Shown: piece after piece, positions 17,601 through 27,726 of the stretch
How positions within the stretch are numbered: the first letter of the stretch is position 1
How the letters are laid out: every line of letters starts with the position of its first letter
Source: Myxococcales bacterium
Lineage (GTDB): Bacteria > Myxococcota_A > Polyangia > Polyangiales > Polyangiaceae
Assembly: GCA_021847645.1 (NCBI GenBank)
Contig: JAJZQG010000032.1
Location: 1-48,521 of the forward strand
Length of the DNA: 48,521 nucleotides
Direction of reading: 5' to 3'
The notes under the pieces: generated by a model
Seen by the model: only the letters and a program-made list of their open reading frames with translations
What the model was told of the DNA's origin: nothing
The model's database searches: none
Translations under genes and position numbers: made by a program

Positions 17601-18735
17601 CCCCACTTCATGCAGCGACGGCGTGCCTTGTACGAAAGATCAGCTCGTCGGAAGCGCGCAGACTTGCAGCGCATCCTGTAGCTTCGTCGCAATCACAGCG
17701 TGTGCGTCAGGCGACGGGTGCTGTCCGAGCGGGTGCACTAAGAACAACGACACCGACTGCTCGGCAACCTGCGGCAACTCCGTCGTCGAGCTCGGGGAGA
17801 GCTGCGACGGCAATTGCCCCGCGTCGTGCAATGACAGCGACCCGTGCACCCAGAACGTCCTCACCGGCAGCGCGCAGAATTGCAGTGCGGTCTGCACCTT
17901 CCCGGCAATCACTCAATGCGCGGGAGGCGACGGCTGCTGCCCCGGGTCGTGCAACGCGGCGCAGGATAACGACTGCACTAGCAAGTGTGGCAACGGCGTT
18001 GTGGAACCCGGGGAAATCTGTGACGGCAACTGCCCTACGAGCTGCAATGACTCGAACAACTGCACGGTCGACGGGATGACGGGGAGCGCGCAGTCCTGCG
18101 ATGTGCAATGCACGCACGCCGCGATCACGAGTTGTCAGCAGAACGACGGGTGCTGTCCGACCGGATGCACGCACGCTTCGGATGGTGACTGCCCGGTGAC
18201 CATCCAATGCGGCGACGGGGTGTGCTCCGGCCCTACCGAGAGCTGCCCGTCGAACTGCGGGGCGGATTGCTGCAGCAGGTTCGAGGGGTTTTCGCAGACA
18301 CGTAGCTGCACAACGCTGACCAACGGTCAGAGCACGCCGTACTCCGGAGATGTCCAGAGCCTGACCGAAACGAACGCCGCCTTGGACAGCTTTAAGGTTT
18401 GCGTTTCCGGCGGCAGTCTCGTGCTGACGCAGTCGAGCTCATCATGGCCTATCGGCAACTATGGCTCACAGACGTACACGAAGTTCTCCGGGCTGGCCGC
18501 AAACGCCTCGATCACGTTCTATATGTCATTCGCCTGCCAGGGCGGAGGGCACGTCGTGGCAGTCACCGGTTCGAGCGGCGGTGAGAAGATTGTGAACTGC
18601 ACCGGAGCCAACACGGTCCAGTCGGTCACGATGCCTGCGACAGCGGCGGCGGATGGAACATGGTCGGCAACCATCGGGCTCGGCAAGGCGTCCGACACGG
18701 TCAGCATCGACTTTCTTGCGATCAGCGTGCCATGA
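14638..18735 (+). CDS. Exported Cys-rich protein with CGNGVVEPGE repeats and two Kre9/Knh1-like domains
   Basis: This 1365-residue protein starts MARLCKVGRSSSGW, 17 bp after the previous stop. A hydrophobic segment and GAGCQSKSSS suggest a lipoprotein, although the lipobox is weak. Residues ~50-510 are an unrecognised globular domain. Two CGNGVVExGExCD units follow, then two tandem ~95-residue Ig-like domains (ITVSSPAGGTTWYQGS, INISNPTAGVVWKIG) resembling the Kre9/Knh1 family. Four more CGNGxVExGExCD...CxSGDGCCPSGC units follow, of the Myxococcus Cys-rich repeat type (DUF4215-like). The C-terminal ~150 residues, from CSRFEGFSQTRSC on, look like an all-beta domain. The role is unknown; adhesion or matrix binding is a guess. 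Confidence 0.82.
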   Translation: MARLCKVGRSSSGWLTLLFAVGLALGADAGAGCQSKSSSPGGSAGVAPPTTKDGVIKGTLQVVIPEAGTPEIYSGSLPVGLGRQLDVEIGVPPTGTRTLYAHVPGSPYVWANYLANSQGQVTATGEALRIDAKTTAAWLMQVSPLFLTSGELSAPLAKVIWDTPELEEFAQWMESTPTPSWPTNPEFKAHYAATLQAVVERVNEHASEITPPGQQPTGLKPFSYQVYKTVALGSDMNFDMKEEPKGNELILTPKPGGIDGLEFLSLNVLNALVVVGEIDKPLVDLHGADTPDPAPVRAWPFKPGSRQVQLYEPTTMIDFIDLLNALNDKVLEKLTGSVGLDSPEISIPTDRRGAYGVYFFSGGMGGSSSIKNLAWQSFPLEMIRARASNLIKLTVKTMQAFGLSFDDEGIAGEFADAVYDRLAQVPGDVGWESMTWGDFYSIAGDLVQIAVKIAEKHGIKSVLGDTLGYELLASAVDVYEKIAAGTNAYGIGTQVLAYAPFEMETYMVGPWTDCTTSNDCIMGKVCDSTTSKCVNAGCGNGVVEPGEACDANCPGTCDDNYKCTSDTQYGSADKCSLTCTHTTISACKAGDGCCPPTCNAANDNDCSATCGNGVVENGETCDKNCPASCPAASGCTAYVLVGTSQQCTATCKTTPITACGAKDGCCPSACNSSSDPDCNGTITVSSPAGGTTWYQGSTFKTTWSSTGVSAPLRVVALKGVNEESPVIQGAAPATGSESVVVPTSWTPGSDYRICVTGNGGNLAGCSGMFTIAPAPAINISNPTAGVVWKIGATYNAVWDSVSVTAPLRISMYHGGGEVPPIISTTAQVNGSQSITVPKSWSAASGYSLCLAAPAQGIKTCAGPITITAEVPCAGITACNSGDSCCPSGCTKLTDADCPAVCGNGAVEPGEVCDKNCPITCSDGNACTKDSSTGSASSCNLQCSHNSITSCVSLDGCCPAGCNKTTDSDCSATCGNGIVEPGEICDGNCPTSCSDGVPCTKDQLVGSAQTCSASCSFVAITACASGDGCCPSGCTKNNDTDCSATCGNSVVELGESCDGNCPASCNDSDPCTQNVLTGSAQNCSAVCTFPAITQCAGGDGCCPGSCNAAQDNDCTSKCGNGVVEPGEICDGNCPTSCNDSNNCTVDGMTGSAQSCDVQCTHAAITSCQQNDGCCPTGCTHASDGDCPVTIQCGDGVCSGPTESCPSNCGADCCSRFEGFSQTRSCTTLTNGQSTPYSGDVQSLTETNAALDSFKVCVSGGSLVLTQSSSSWPIGNYGSQTYTKFSGLAANASITFYMSFACQGGGHVVAVTGSSGGEKIVNCTGANTVQSVTMPATAAADGTWSATIGLGKASDTVSIDFLAISVP

Positions 18736-18793
18736 GGAAACTTTGGGACTGCCAGTCGCCTGAGCAAATTCAACGGGATAGAGGAGACGAGAT

Positions 18794-21553
18794 ATGCGAG
18801 CAGAACGACATTCATGGATCCTGGTGGGCTTGGCGACATGTGGTTTGATTGCCGTTCTTCCTTCGTGTAGCAGCTCGTCATCTGATGCTGCAGGGACGGG
18901 TGGCGCGAGTGGGGCCGGAGGTGCGGCGGGGTCAGGCGGCGGTTGCGTAGGGAGCTGCGATGACCAGCGAAGCTGCACCATTGATAGCTGCGCGCAGGGC
19001 GTCTGCACGCACACAATCGGGCCGAACTCCGGGGAGACAGCGTGCCCTGCCGGTCAGTACTGCACGATTGAGAAGGGGTGCATCGCAAGCCCTGCGTGCG
19101 CGAACGATACGGACTGCACGGCCGCGTTCAAGGGAGACGGATGCAAGACCCACATCCGGTGCGACCCGAAATCGTCGGTGTGCTTGTTCGACGTCCTGGA
19201 CAAGGATGGGGACAAGCATCCTCCGCAGGTTTGCGGCGGAGATGACTGCGACGATAGCGATGGGAGCGTGTATCCGGGGGCCAAGGAGAAGTGCAACGGC
19301 AAGGACGATGATTGCGATGGAACGCCCGACAACGAGCCTGCCGCTGATCAATGGTGTGCGTCTACCACGGGTGCAATGCACGTCTGCAAGAACGGAAGCT
19401 GCATTTGCAACGCTGAGAACCAATGCGGTTCGAGCTGCGTGGATAGGCAGACGGACGCGAACAACTGCGGCACCTGCGGGCACGCTTGCGCTAGCGGGGG
19501 TCAGTGCACTGCGGGGACCTGCGCGTGCCCGACTGGGAGGACGGATTGTGGGGGGGTCTGCGTCAACACCGCGCAGGACATGTCGAACTGCGGCGGATGC
19601 GGCAAGGCATGTGCAGCTGGCGCCTCGTGCAATGGGGGTAGCTGCTCGTGCCCTGGCAGCGAAACCGTGTGCAGTGACGCCTGCGTTGACACAGCAAAGG
19701 ACATGTCGAACTGCGGCGGGTGCGACAAGACCTGCGCAATCGGCGCTTCATGCAGTGCGGGCAGCTGTAGCTGCCCGGGCAACGACATCGTCTGTAGCAA
19801 TGTGTGTGTGGATACGAGCCAGGACTCGGCGAATTGCGGGTCGTGTGGGAAGATCTGCGCGACCGGCGCTGCATGCAGCGCGGGCAGCTGCACATGTCCG
19901 GGCAGCGAGACGGTTTGCGGAAGCGTGTGTGTGGACACGAGCCAGGATGTCGCCAACTGCGGTCAGTGCGGGAAGGTCTGCGCAACGAATCTAACCTGCG
20001 AGGCGAGCGCCTGCGTATGTCCGAATGCCGGCACACTGTGCGGTGCCGCGTGCGTGGACGCGCTCCACGATGCGTCCAATTGCGGGACTTGCGGAAAGAT
20101 TTGCGCGACCGGAGCGTCATGCAGCGCCGGGACCTGCGTGTGCCCTGGTTCGCAGTCGGTGTGCAGCGGCGTCTGTGTTGACACCGGTCATGATGTGACG
20201 AATTGCGGCGTGTGCGGGAAGACCTGCGCCAATGGTGCCTCGTGCAACGCAGGAACCTGCGCCTGCCCAGGCACCGAAACTGTCTGTGGCGGCGTGTGTA
20301 TCGACACCCTTCACGACGCGGCGAATTGCGGAACCTGCGGAACGACGTGTGCAGTGGGGGCTGCATGTAACGCGGGCGGTTGCGTCTGTCCCGGCGGGGA
20401 TATTGTCTGCAGCAACGCATGCGTGGACATCAGCAAGGACGCGTCGAATTGCGGGGCGTGTGCGAAGAAATGCTCCGGAAGCAACATCTGCCTGGCCGGC
20501 TCGTGCGCATGCACCCTAGACTTCGCCTCCGCGGTGAGCTACCCGACGAGCGGTATCCACACCGCATCGGTTGCGATTGCTGAGCTCAGCGGCGACAGCC
20601 AGGCGGACGTGGTCGTTACCTCCTGGTATGGAGTGGACGTGTTCATCAACCAGGGCAATGGCGTTCTCGGAGCCAATTCTTTCTACTTCACTGGCACCAC
20701 ACCGCTTTCTGTGGCGGTTCGTGATGTCAACGGCGATGGGAAGCCGGATCTTGCCGTCGCGAACTACGAGGACTCTACGGTGAGCGTGCTTCTCAACCAG
20801 GGCAATGGAACGTTCGCCCCCAAGGTGGATTACCCGGCAGGCGACCATCCTGAGTCGGTTGCGCTTGGTGACCTCAACGGCGACGGCAAGACTGACATGG
20901 CAGTGGCCAACGCGTACGCCGGTACGCTGAGTGTGTTGATCAACCAAGGCAGCGGGAATTTCTCCGCCAAGGTCGACTATACAACAGGCGCCACTCCGAG
21001 CGCTCTGGCGATCGGAGACCTCAACGGCGATGGCAAGGCGGACCTCGCCGTCGGCAATAGCTACGACAAGACTGTGAGCGTGCTCCTCAACCAGGGCAAT
21101 GGAACATTCGCCCCCAAGGTGGACTACCCGGCAGGTGACAATCCGCAGACGGTCGCGCTGGGCGACTTCAACGGCGACGGTAAGATTGACCTCGTGGAGG
21201 GCAACTACTGGGACCACACTGTCAGCGTCTTCATGAACCAGGGCAATGGTATTCTAGCAGCCAAGGTGGACTATGTGACGGGAGGTGGGCTTCCGATCTC
21301 GGTGGCGCCTGGGGACCTCAACGGCGACGGCAGGACGGACCTAGCCGTAGCCACCGCCGACTACTCGGTGCGCGTACTAGTGAACAACGGCAATGGAACA
21401 TTCGCAAGCTCCCTGGACTTCGGGGTGGGCTGGGGCAACACATCGACTCGCTCCGTGGCTCTCGGCGACCTCAACGGTGATGGCAAGCCAGACCTCGCGG
21501 TGGCGGATTCGGGAAACAGCAGTGTGAGCGTGCTGATCAGTAGCTGCAACTGA
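18794..21553 (+). CDS. Cys-rich lipoprotein with C-terminal FG-GAP/VCBS propeller
   Basis: This 919-residue protein starts MRAERHSW after GATAGAGGAG. The lipobox is LPSC (C25), followed by a Ser/Gly-rich linker. An N-terminal Cys-rich block holds one MopE-like site (DKDGDKHPPQVCGGDDCDD). Nine ~42-residue units follow (CVDTSxDxxNCGxCGKxCA, GASCxAGSCxCPG). From ~575 on come about seven FG-GAP/VCBS repeats (VALGDLNGDGKTDMAVAN, VSVLLNQGNGTFAPKV) whose DxNxDGxxD loops bind Ca2+ in integrin-like propellers. Its N-terminal ~250 residues closely resemble the convergent gene at 21817-24123. It is the last of four same-strand exported-protein genes. Function unknown; surface recognition is inferred. 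Confidence 0.88.
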   Translation: MRAERHSWILVGLATCGLIAVLPSCSSSSSDAAGTGGASGAGGAAGSGGGCVGSCDDQRSCTIDSCAQGVCTHTIGPNSGETACPAGQYCTIEKGCIASPACANDTDCTAAFKGDGCKTHIRCDPKSSVCLFDVLDKDGDKHPPQVCGGDDCDDSDGSVYPGAKEKCNGKDDDCDGTPDNEPAADQWCASTTGAMHVCKNGSCICNAENQCGSSCVDRQTDANNCGTCGHACASGGQCTAGTCACPTGRTDCGGVCVNTAQDMSNCGGCGKACAAGASCNGGSCSCPGSETVCSDACVDTAKDMSNCGGCDKTCAIGASCSAGSCSCPGNDIVCSNVCVDTSQDSANCGSCGKICATGAACSAGSCTCPGSETVCGSVCVDTSQDVANCGQCGKVCATNLTCEASACVCPNAGTLCGAACVDALHDASNCGTCGKICATGASCSAGTCVCPGSQSVCSGVCVDTGHDVTNCGVCGKTCANGASCNAGTCACPGTETVCGGVCIDTLHDAANCGTCGTTCAVGAACNAGGCVCPGGDIVCSNACVDISKDASNCGACAKKCSGSNICLAGSCACTLDFASAVSYPTSGIHTASVAIAELSGDSQADVVVTSWYGVDVFINQGNGVLGANSFYFTGTTPLSVAVRDVNGDGKPDLAVANYEDSTVSVLLNQGNGTFAPKVDYPAGDHPESVALGDLNGDGKTDMAVANAYAGTLSVLINQGSGNFSAKVDYTTGATPSALAIGDLNGDGKADLAVGNSYDKTVSVLLNQGNGTFAPKVDYPAGDNPQTVALGDFNGDGKIDLVEGNYWDHTVSVFMNQGNGILAAKVDYVTGGGLPISVAPGDLNGDGRTDLAVATADYSVRVLVNNGNGTFASSLDFGVGWGNTSTRSVALGDLNGDGKPDLAVADSGNSSVSVLISSCN

Positions 21554-21570
21554 CACTACGCAGGCCACTG

Positions 21571-21590
21571 GGGATCGCCCGGGCGACCCC
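21571..21590 (+). terminator. GC-rich hairpin after the exported-protein operon
   Basis: The inverted repeat built on TCGCCCGGGCGA with flanking GGG and CCC lies 18 bp after the stop at 21553. It would form a strong stem. No T-run follows, so it may be a Rho-assisted or mRNA-stabilising structure rather than a canonical intrinsic terminator. Confidence 0.35.
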
Positions 21591-21614
21591 CTCGCCGCCC
21601 TCACAACTGAACGA

Positions 21615-21784
21615 CCCTCGCCTGAAGGCGAGGGGTTCGATCCGCGACTGAAGTCGCCTAAAGGCCGAGCATTAGCTCGGCGCACGGATGCGGAACGCGT
21701 TGTCCACTGCGGTGCTTAGCAATCTGCAAGGCCAGCGAGAAGTTCCGGCCCTTCGGGCCCCCTGAAGGCTTCGCCTGAAGGCGA
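21615..21784. repeat. Cluster of small palindromes with TGAA-type loops
   Basis: In ~170 bp of convergent intergenic DNA several short perfect hairpins follow each other. They are CCCTCGCC-TGAA-GGCGAGGG at 21615-21634, GCGAC-TGAA-GTCGC at 21644-21657, GCC-TAAA-GGC at 21656-21665, CCGAGC-ATTA-GCTCGG at 21665-21680, GGCCC-TTC-GGGCC at 21747-21759 and TCGCC-TGAA-GGCGA at 21771-21784. The first and last share the longer unit TCGCCTGAAGGCGAGGGGTT. It may be a dispersed palindromic repeat family or a bidirectional termination zone. Confidence 0.7.
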
Positions 21785-21816
21785 GGGGTTTCACCCATCC
21801 CCGAGGGAGACTCTAA

Positions 21817-24123
21817 CTACTTCTTTGGAGACCGAACGATCGTTCCGTCACCTTCATTGATCCAATACAAATAGCTTGCATCAACCACTATCGCTCGCGG
21901 CGAATTCTGGTGATTCGCCATGATATCCACGGTCCCGCCGGTCTTTGGCACTCTGAATACGACGCCTTCATTCTGCGACGCACCCCCAGCGGTTCCGTAG
22001 ACGCAACAGTCGTCTACCGCCAACGCCTTCGGAGATGGATCCACCAGTCCGAGCAAGACATCGCCGCTTCCATCCTGCTGAACGCTCCTCAACCACCCGT
22101 TCGTTGTGGATCCGTGACCTTGGCCCACGTAGTAGACGCTGGAACTGTCTATCGCGAGGTCAAATACGCTACAGCACCCAGCAAGATTGTTAAGTTCGAC
22201 AAGGCTACCACCCCCCACGGGGATCTTGTTGACTGTGCTCGGGTAATATCCCCCACCTCCGTAAGCCATCCCACTGCTGGCCCAGAAGACGTCAGTCCCG
22301 TTCGTAGCAACGCCCGCCGGAGTGTCGGTCGATGACGTGTAGAACGTACTGACGGATCCACCATCGACGGGCACCGACTGAACAGCGCCATTCGGGTATT
22401 GGATCTTAATCCAGTAGACGTTGGCCCCGTCCACTGCGATCTTGTCCCCCCGCTCGTTGGCCAGCGTCGTCACCGAACCGCCATTCTTGGCCACCTTCGC
22501 GATGGAGCTCGCCGTACCCCAGAATACAGTGGTGGAGTCCACCGCGATTCCCATCGGATAGTTCTGATTCTGCGCGAGAATCGTGGGGTTTCCGCCTGCC
22601 AACGGAGCTGACATGACCGTTCCAGAGCTTACGCTGGTGGTCCAGAACAACCTAGACGCATCGACGGCGAGGCCCCGCGGATGGTCCAGGCCACTCACTA
22701 TGACGGCCGGTTGACACGCGCCCGAACTGCACGAGGTGCCGGCACAGGAGTGCCCGCAGATCCCGCAGTTCAGAGCATCATTGTCGGTGTTGGTCTCACA
22801 GCCGTCGGCTGCGTGTCCGTTGCAGTCGGCAAACCCAACAATGCAATTCAGCTGGCAGACGCTCGTCACGCAGGTCGGGGCGGCGTTCGCAGCACCGCAG
22901 ACTGCGCCACAGGTCCCGCAGTTCGCAATATCATCATCGAGTGATACGCATACGTTGCTGCAGACGGTCGTCCACGGATAGGGACAGGTGCAACTCCCCT
23001 GACTGCAAGAGGCCCCCAGGGGGCAAACGTTCCCACAGGATCCGCAGTTCTCTTGGTCGGCTGAGGTATCCTTGCAGGTACTGCCGCATACCTCTTGGCC
23101 ATTCGGACATGTGCAAGTTGAGGCGGCGCAGTAGGCTCCATTCGGGCAGGCGTGGCCGCACGTACCGCAGTTCTGCTCGTCCTCGCCAAGCAACACGCAG
23201 TCTGCGCCGCACGCTGACCAGTTGGAAGGGCAGCTGCATGTTCCGCCCCCGCACACACCGTTGGTCAGGCAAGCGTGGCCGCAGGTCCCGCAGTTGTTCG
23301 AGTCCGAACTCAGATCTGCGCACAAGTTCCCGCATTGAGATGTTGAACCTGGACACCCGCAGATGCCGGCTGCGCAAGTCTCGCCCGAGGTGCATTTCGT
23401 GTCACAGGTGCCGCAATGGTTGACATCGGTCATCCTATCCACGCAGCTCGACCCGCAGAGGTTCTCGGGCTTGCACGCGCAGCTTCCGCTCTGGCACACA
23501 TATCCCACTCCCTCGTTTGCTTGGCACCACTTGTCGGCGGTCGGCGAGTCATCCACGACTCCGTTACAGTCCTCATCCTTCCCATCGCAAGACTCGGACG
23601 CTCCAGGATGGATTGTTGCGACAGAATCGTCGCAGTCATCGCCACCGCAAACTTGCGGCGCATGACCGTCGTGGTCCTTGTCCAGGGTGTCGAAGAGGCA
23701 CACGGACGAGGCGGGGTCGCACTTGATGTTGGTCTTGCAGGCATCGCCCTCAAATGCCTTTTCGCAGTCGGCCGTGCTCGCGCAGGCGGGGCTCGCGATG
23801 CATCCCTTGTCGACCGTGCAGTACCGACCAGGCGGGCACGCTGTGGCTCCGGTGTTCGGACCGATGCTGTTCGCGCACTTGCCGCTGACGCAGGCATCGA
23901 TCGTGCAGTTGAAGCCGTCGTCGCAACTCCCAGCGCAACCACCGCCGGAGCCGCCGGTCCCCGATGACGCTCCCGAGCCACCTGTGCCCTGACCGCCGGT
24001 TCCGCCACCATCCGAGCCTGCGGCCGCGCCGTCTGACGAAGAACTGCCGCACGCCACGAGGCCCGCAAGAAGTCCGGCGCCGGCCAGCGAACCCACCCCC
24101 CACCTGTTCCACAGGTTGCTCAT
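21817..24123 (-). CDS. Cys-rich lipoprotein with C-terminal six-bladed-type propeller
   Basis: This 768-residue protein starts MSNLWNRWGVGSLAG. GGAG lies at good spacing before the ATG at 24123, and the lipobox is LVAC (C25). A Gly/Ser linker leads into a block very like the neighbour at 18794: GRYCTVDKGCIASPACAS, CDPASSVCLFDTLDKD and a MopE-like CGGDDCDD. Six CxDxxxDxxNCGTCGxxC units follow. From ~490 the sequence changes to beta-propeller blades (HPRGLAVDASRLFWTTS, YPMGIAVDSTTVFWGTA, SPRAIVVDASYLYWINEGDG) resembling DUF5050/low-density-lipoprotein-receptor YWTD-like folds. It is therefore a convergent paralog with a swapped C-terminal sensor or binding domain. Function unknown. Confidence 0.87.
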   Translation of the reverse strand: MSNLWNRWGVGSLAGAGLLAGLVACGSSSSDGAAAGSDGGGTGGQGTGGSGASSGTGGSGGGCAGSCDDGFNCTIDACVSGKCANSIGPNTGATACPPGRYCTVDKGCIASPACASTADCEKAFEGDACKTNIKCDPASSVCLFDTLDKDHDGHAPQVCGGDDCDDSVATIHPGASESCDGKDEDCNGVVDDSPTADKWCQANEGVGYVCQSGSCACKPENLCGSSCVDRMTDVNHCGTCDTKCTSGETCAAGICGCPGSTSQCGNLCADLSSDSNNCGTCGHACLTNGVCGGGTCSCPSNWSACGADCVLLGEDEQNCGTCGHACPNGAYCAASTCTCPNGQEVCGSTCKDTSADQENCGSCGNVCPLGASCSQGSCTCPYPWTTVCSNVCVSLDDDIANCGTCGAVCGAANAAPTCVTSVCQLNCIVGFADCNGHAADGCETNTDNDALNCGICGHSCAGTSCSSGACQPAVIVSGLDHPRGLAVDASRLFWTTSVSSGTVMSAPLAGGNPTILAQNQNYPMGIAVDSTTVFWGTASSIAKVAKNGGSVTTLANERGDKIAVDGANVYWIKIQYPNGAVQSVPVDGGSVSTFYTSSTDTPAGVATNGTDVFWASSGMAYGGGGYYPSTVNKIPVGGGSLVELNNLAGCCSVFDLAIDSSSVYYVGQGHGSTTNGWLRSVQQDGSGDVLLGLVDPSPKALAVDDCCVYGTAGGASQNEGVVFRVPKTGGTVDIMANHQNSPRAIVVDASYLYWINEGDGTIVRSPKK

Positions 24124-25364
24124 GTTCTGGTCTCCTGCACCAATCGATATGCACGACCGTTCCGTAAACTTGTCCTTATGAGGATCGCCGGGATCGCCTT
24201 CCATCGCAAGCCCGATTTCCTGGATTGCTGCGAGCCCCTGCGCTCTTCGCTGCGGGGAGTCCGTGACACCACGGATGAGCGCGGTGTTGGCATCGAGCGG
24301 CGTGCGCGCCGGAGCCCGAAGTGTCAACGCCGAGCGCAGAGTCCAGAGCTCGCTCCGCTCGGTTTTGAGCGCTGGCCAGTTAACCCCACGCCGCCCCGTC
24401 CACCGCAAAGCCGCCGATCCGTTAAACGCTCTCGGTTTCTCTCTCCCCGCTGGCCAGAGAAGAGAACGCGAGCCTTGTCCAGCGCCACCGTGGTGCTCCA
24501 CGTCGCGCTCTTTGTCGGCGCCCCCACGAGCGCGTCGCCGTCGACCCGCGTCGCCAACACGCAGCGTTTCAAGGCCCACAAACGCCAAAGGCCCCGCGAC
24601 GTGATGTGCGAGGCCTTGTTGACCGCCCACCCCTTCGTTCTTCGCAAAGAGGTGGACCTGGCTCGGCAGTCGTAGCCCTACGCGAACGTCCGGGAAGGCA
24701 TTCTTAAGAGGCTGCAAACCGCTTCCAGACAAAGAAAACCGAGGTACCCGTGGCCAGAGTGTGCGAGTGGGGTGCCAGGCGCGCGATGCACCTCGGGGCG
24801 GCGTCAGCGACCGGATGACGCGCTCACATTTCGTGACGGGGCCGCGCCCTCCTCTCTGAACAGAGCTGCTGGTGCGCCAGGCCGACGCTTCGGAGCTGCG
24901 CTTTGCCGACATGGCGGTGTGCCGCGCGCCGAACGCGCACGTTGCCCTTTGGCTTGCGCGGGGAACCGGGCGCCGTCGTGGGCCAACCTGCGCAGAACGG
25001 GGACCGCGCTGGGCATGGAACGCGAAGAGGAGATCCGCACCATTGCGCGATCGCCCCGTTGTGGCTTCAGCTGCTGGGATCTCCCAGCGACCCGATGGTT
25101 GTACAGCCGCCTGCTCTACCGACTGAGCTGAGCGAAGCGGAGCGATGACACCACGGGTGCGTCCGGGATGTCAACGAAGAGCGAAGAACGAGGGTGAGCC
25201 GCGGCGTGTTCAGTGCTGCTCCGCAAGTGCCCGAATCCGCATGGGCACGTATAGCCGGATCCATGACAAAGCGGCTATTCGACCCGACCGGTCCGGCGCG
25301 GCTGCATGGAAAAGGGGGGCGCTCGATGCGCGGCTTGTGCAGTCGCCCGCACTGCCAGCGCTGA
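24124..25364. other. Long intergenic region without a supported gene
   Basis: About 1.24 kb separate the lipoprotein start from the eno promoter. Long open frames exist on both strands (for example minus-strand codons from 24912 continuing into the lipoprotein, and plus-strand 24178-24675). They are Arg/Pro/Ser-rich without domains, as expected of chance frames at this GC content. The only structured element I can point to is the tRNA-like stretch at 25062-25137. I see no transposase or repeat array. Confidence 0.5.
25062..25137 (-). tRNA. tRNA-like remnant (probable pseudo-tRNA)
   Basis: Read on the minus strand, AGCTCAGTCGGTAGAGCA is a textbook D-arm. At the correct distance come a GCTGG/CCAGC T-stem, a 3' segment complementary to the 5' end apart from one bulge, and a CCA. 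Total length is 76 nt. However, the anticodon stem (GGCGG against ACCAT) does not pair, and the T-loop GAGATC lacks the TTC core, so a working tRNA is unlikely. No amino acid identity is assigned. A chance match or decayed tRNA remains possible. Confidence 0.3.
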
Positions 25365-26819
<1,455 letters not shown>

Positions 26820-26853
26820 GCTTGCCCGAGACGCCGCGCAGCGTGCGGCCACG

Positions 26854-27726
26854 TCAGAACGCACCGCCGATCGTGACCTGGGTCACCTGCGGGCTCGCTG
26901 TAACACCCGCAACAGGCGTGCTCTCGGTTCTCGGCGCGTGGAAGAGGAACGGGAGCGCAAAGCCGATGCCCGAGCCGACGATGGCTGCGGTGACGACGTC
27001 CGTGAGATAGTGCTTGTCGCCGGCGATCCGAAGGTAGCCCGTCGTCGCAGCGAACCCCATGCCCACCACCCAGACCAGGGGCGCGAGCCGGTAGCCGCGC
27101 ATGGAGGCAACCGTGCCGCTCGCGGTCGCCAAGGAGAACGCGAGGGTGGTGTGGCCGGAGAAGAACGACACGTTGTTGTCCGACGGCTGTGACGTGTGCG
27201 CCTTCTCGCCAGGCGGGAGCGCATGCACGAACGGTCGCTCGCGGCCGGCGGAGAACTTCACGATCTGGTTCACATCGGCAGCGATGACCGCGGCCTCGAG
27301 GATGACCAGCGCGTCAACCGCGATGCCGTCCTTCCGGCCGTCATGTGCGGCTGCAACGGCATCGAGGCCGAAGGCAGCGAGCGGCGCCAACACGAACCCC
27401 GTGCCGTAGCTCAGGGCATCGGCTGTGCTCGGGTTCGACCACCGCAGGCCGTTGCGAGCGGCGGCATCGACGCCGTTGAGGGCATCGGAACCGTCGGCGT
27501 TCCGATCGCACCAGCGACACGCGGAGGGGCCGAGCTGGCCCTTGAGAAGCTCTGATGAGATCCAAAGCAGCCCTCCGGTGCCAGTGATCGCGAGGTCAGC
27601 GGCGGTATCATGCCGGAGCTGGGGATGCGGCCCTGACGGAGGCTCCGCGTGCGCGGGGCACGGGTTGCCTAGCAACACCAGGGTCGCGAGCAACGGAGCA
27701 AGGAAGCGTCTGTTGATAGTCATCAT
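26854..27726 (-). CDS. Exported PAP2-family phosphatase
   Basis: This 290-residue protein has an N-terminal signal peptide (LLATLVLLG, cleavage after AHA near 27). All three PAP2 motifs are present: K157-x6-R-P165 (KFSAGRERP), SGH at 190-192, and R233...H239...D243. Several hydrophobic segments make it membrane-associated, facing the periplasm. The family removes phosphate from lipid or isoprenoid phosphates; the substrate here is unknown. It is the third gene of the crcB unit, coupled to uspA by ATGA at 27723-27726, and so is probably fluoride-induced. A decayed copy of its C-terminal part lies at 39764-39914. Confidence 0.88.
   Translation of the reverse strand: MMTINRRFLAPLLATLVLLGNPCPAHAEPPSGPHPQLRHDTAADLAITGTGGLLWISSELLKGQLGPSACRWCDRNADGSDALNGVDAAARNGLRWSNPSTADALSYGTGFVLAPLAAFGLDAVAAAHDGRKDGIAVDALVILEAAVIAADVNQIVKFSAGRERPFVHALPPGEKAHTSQPSDNNVSFFSGHTTLAFSLATASGTVASMRGYRLAPLVWVVGMGFAATTGYLRIAGDKHYLTDVVTAAIVGSGIGFALPFLFHAPRTESTPVAGVTASPQVTQVTIGGAF

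Noticed and set aside
24178..24675. 165-codon plus-strand open frame upstream of eno.
   Set aside because: The composition is Arg/Pro/Ser-rich without recognisable structure, several competing frames overlap it, and no ribosome site is evident.
24124..24912. In-frame N-terminal extension of the 21817-24123 lipoprotein by 263 codons.
   Set aside because: The extension is Arg/Pro-rich with no domain and would bury the lipoprotein signal; MSNLWNRW has a good ribosome site and a lipobox.
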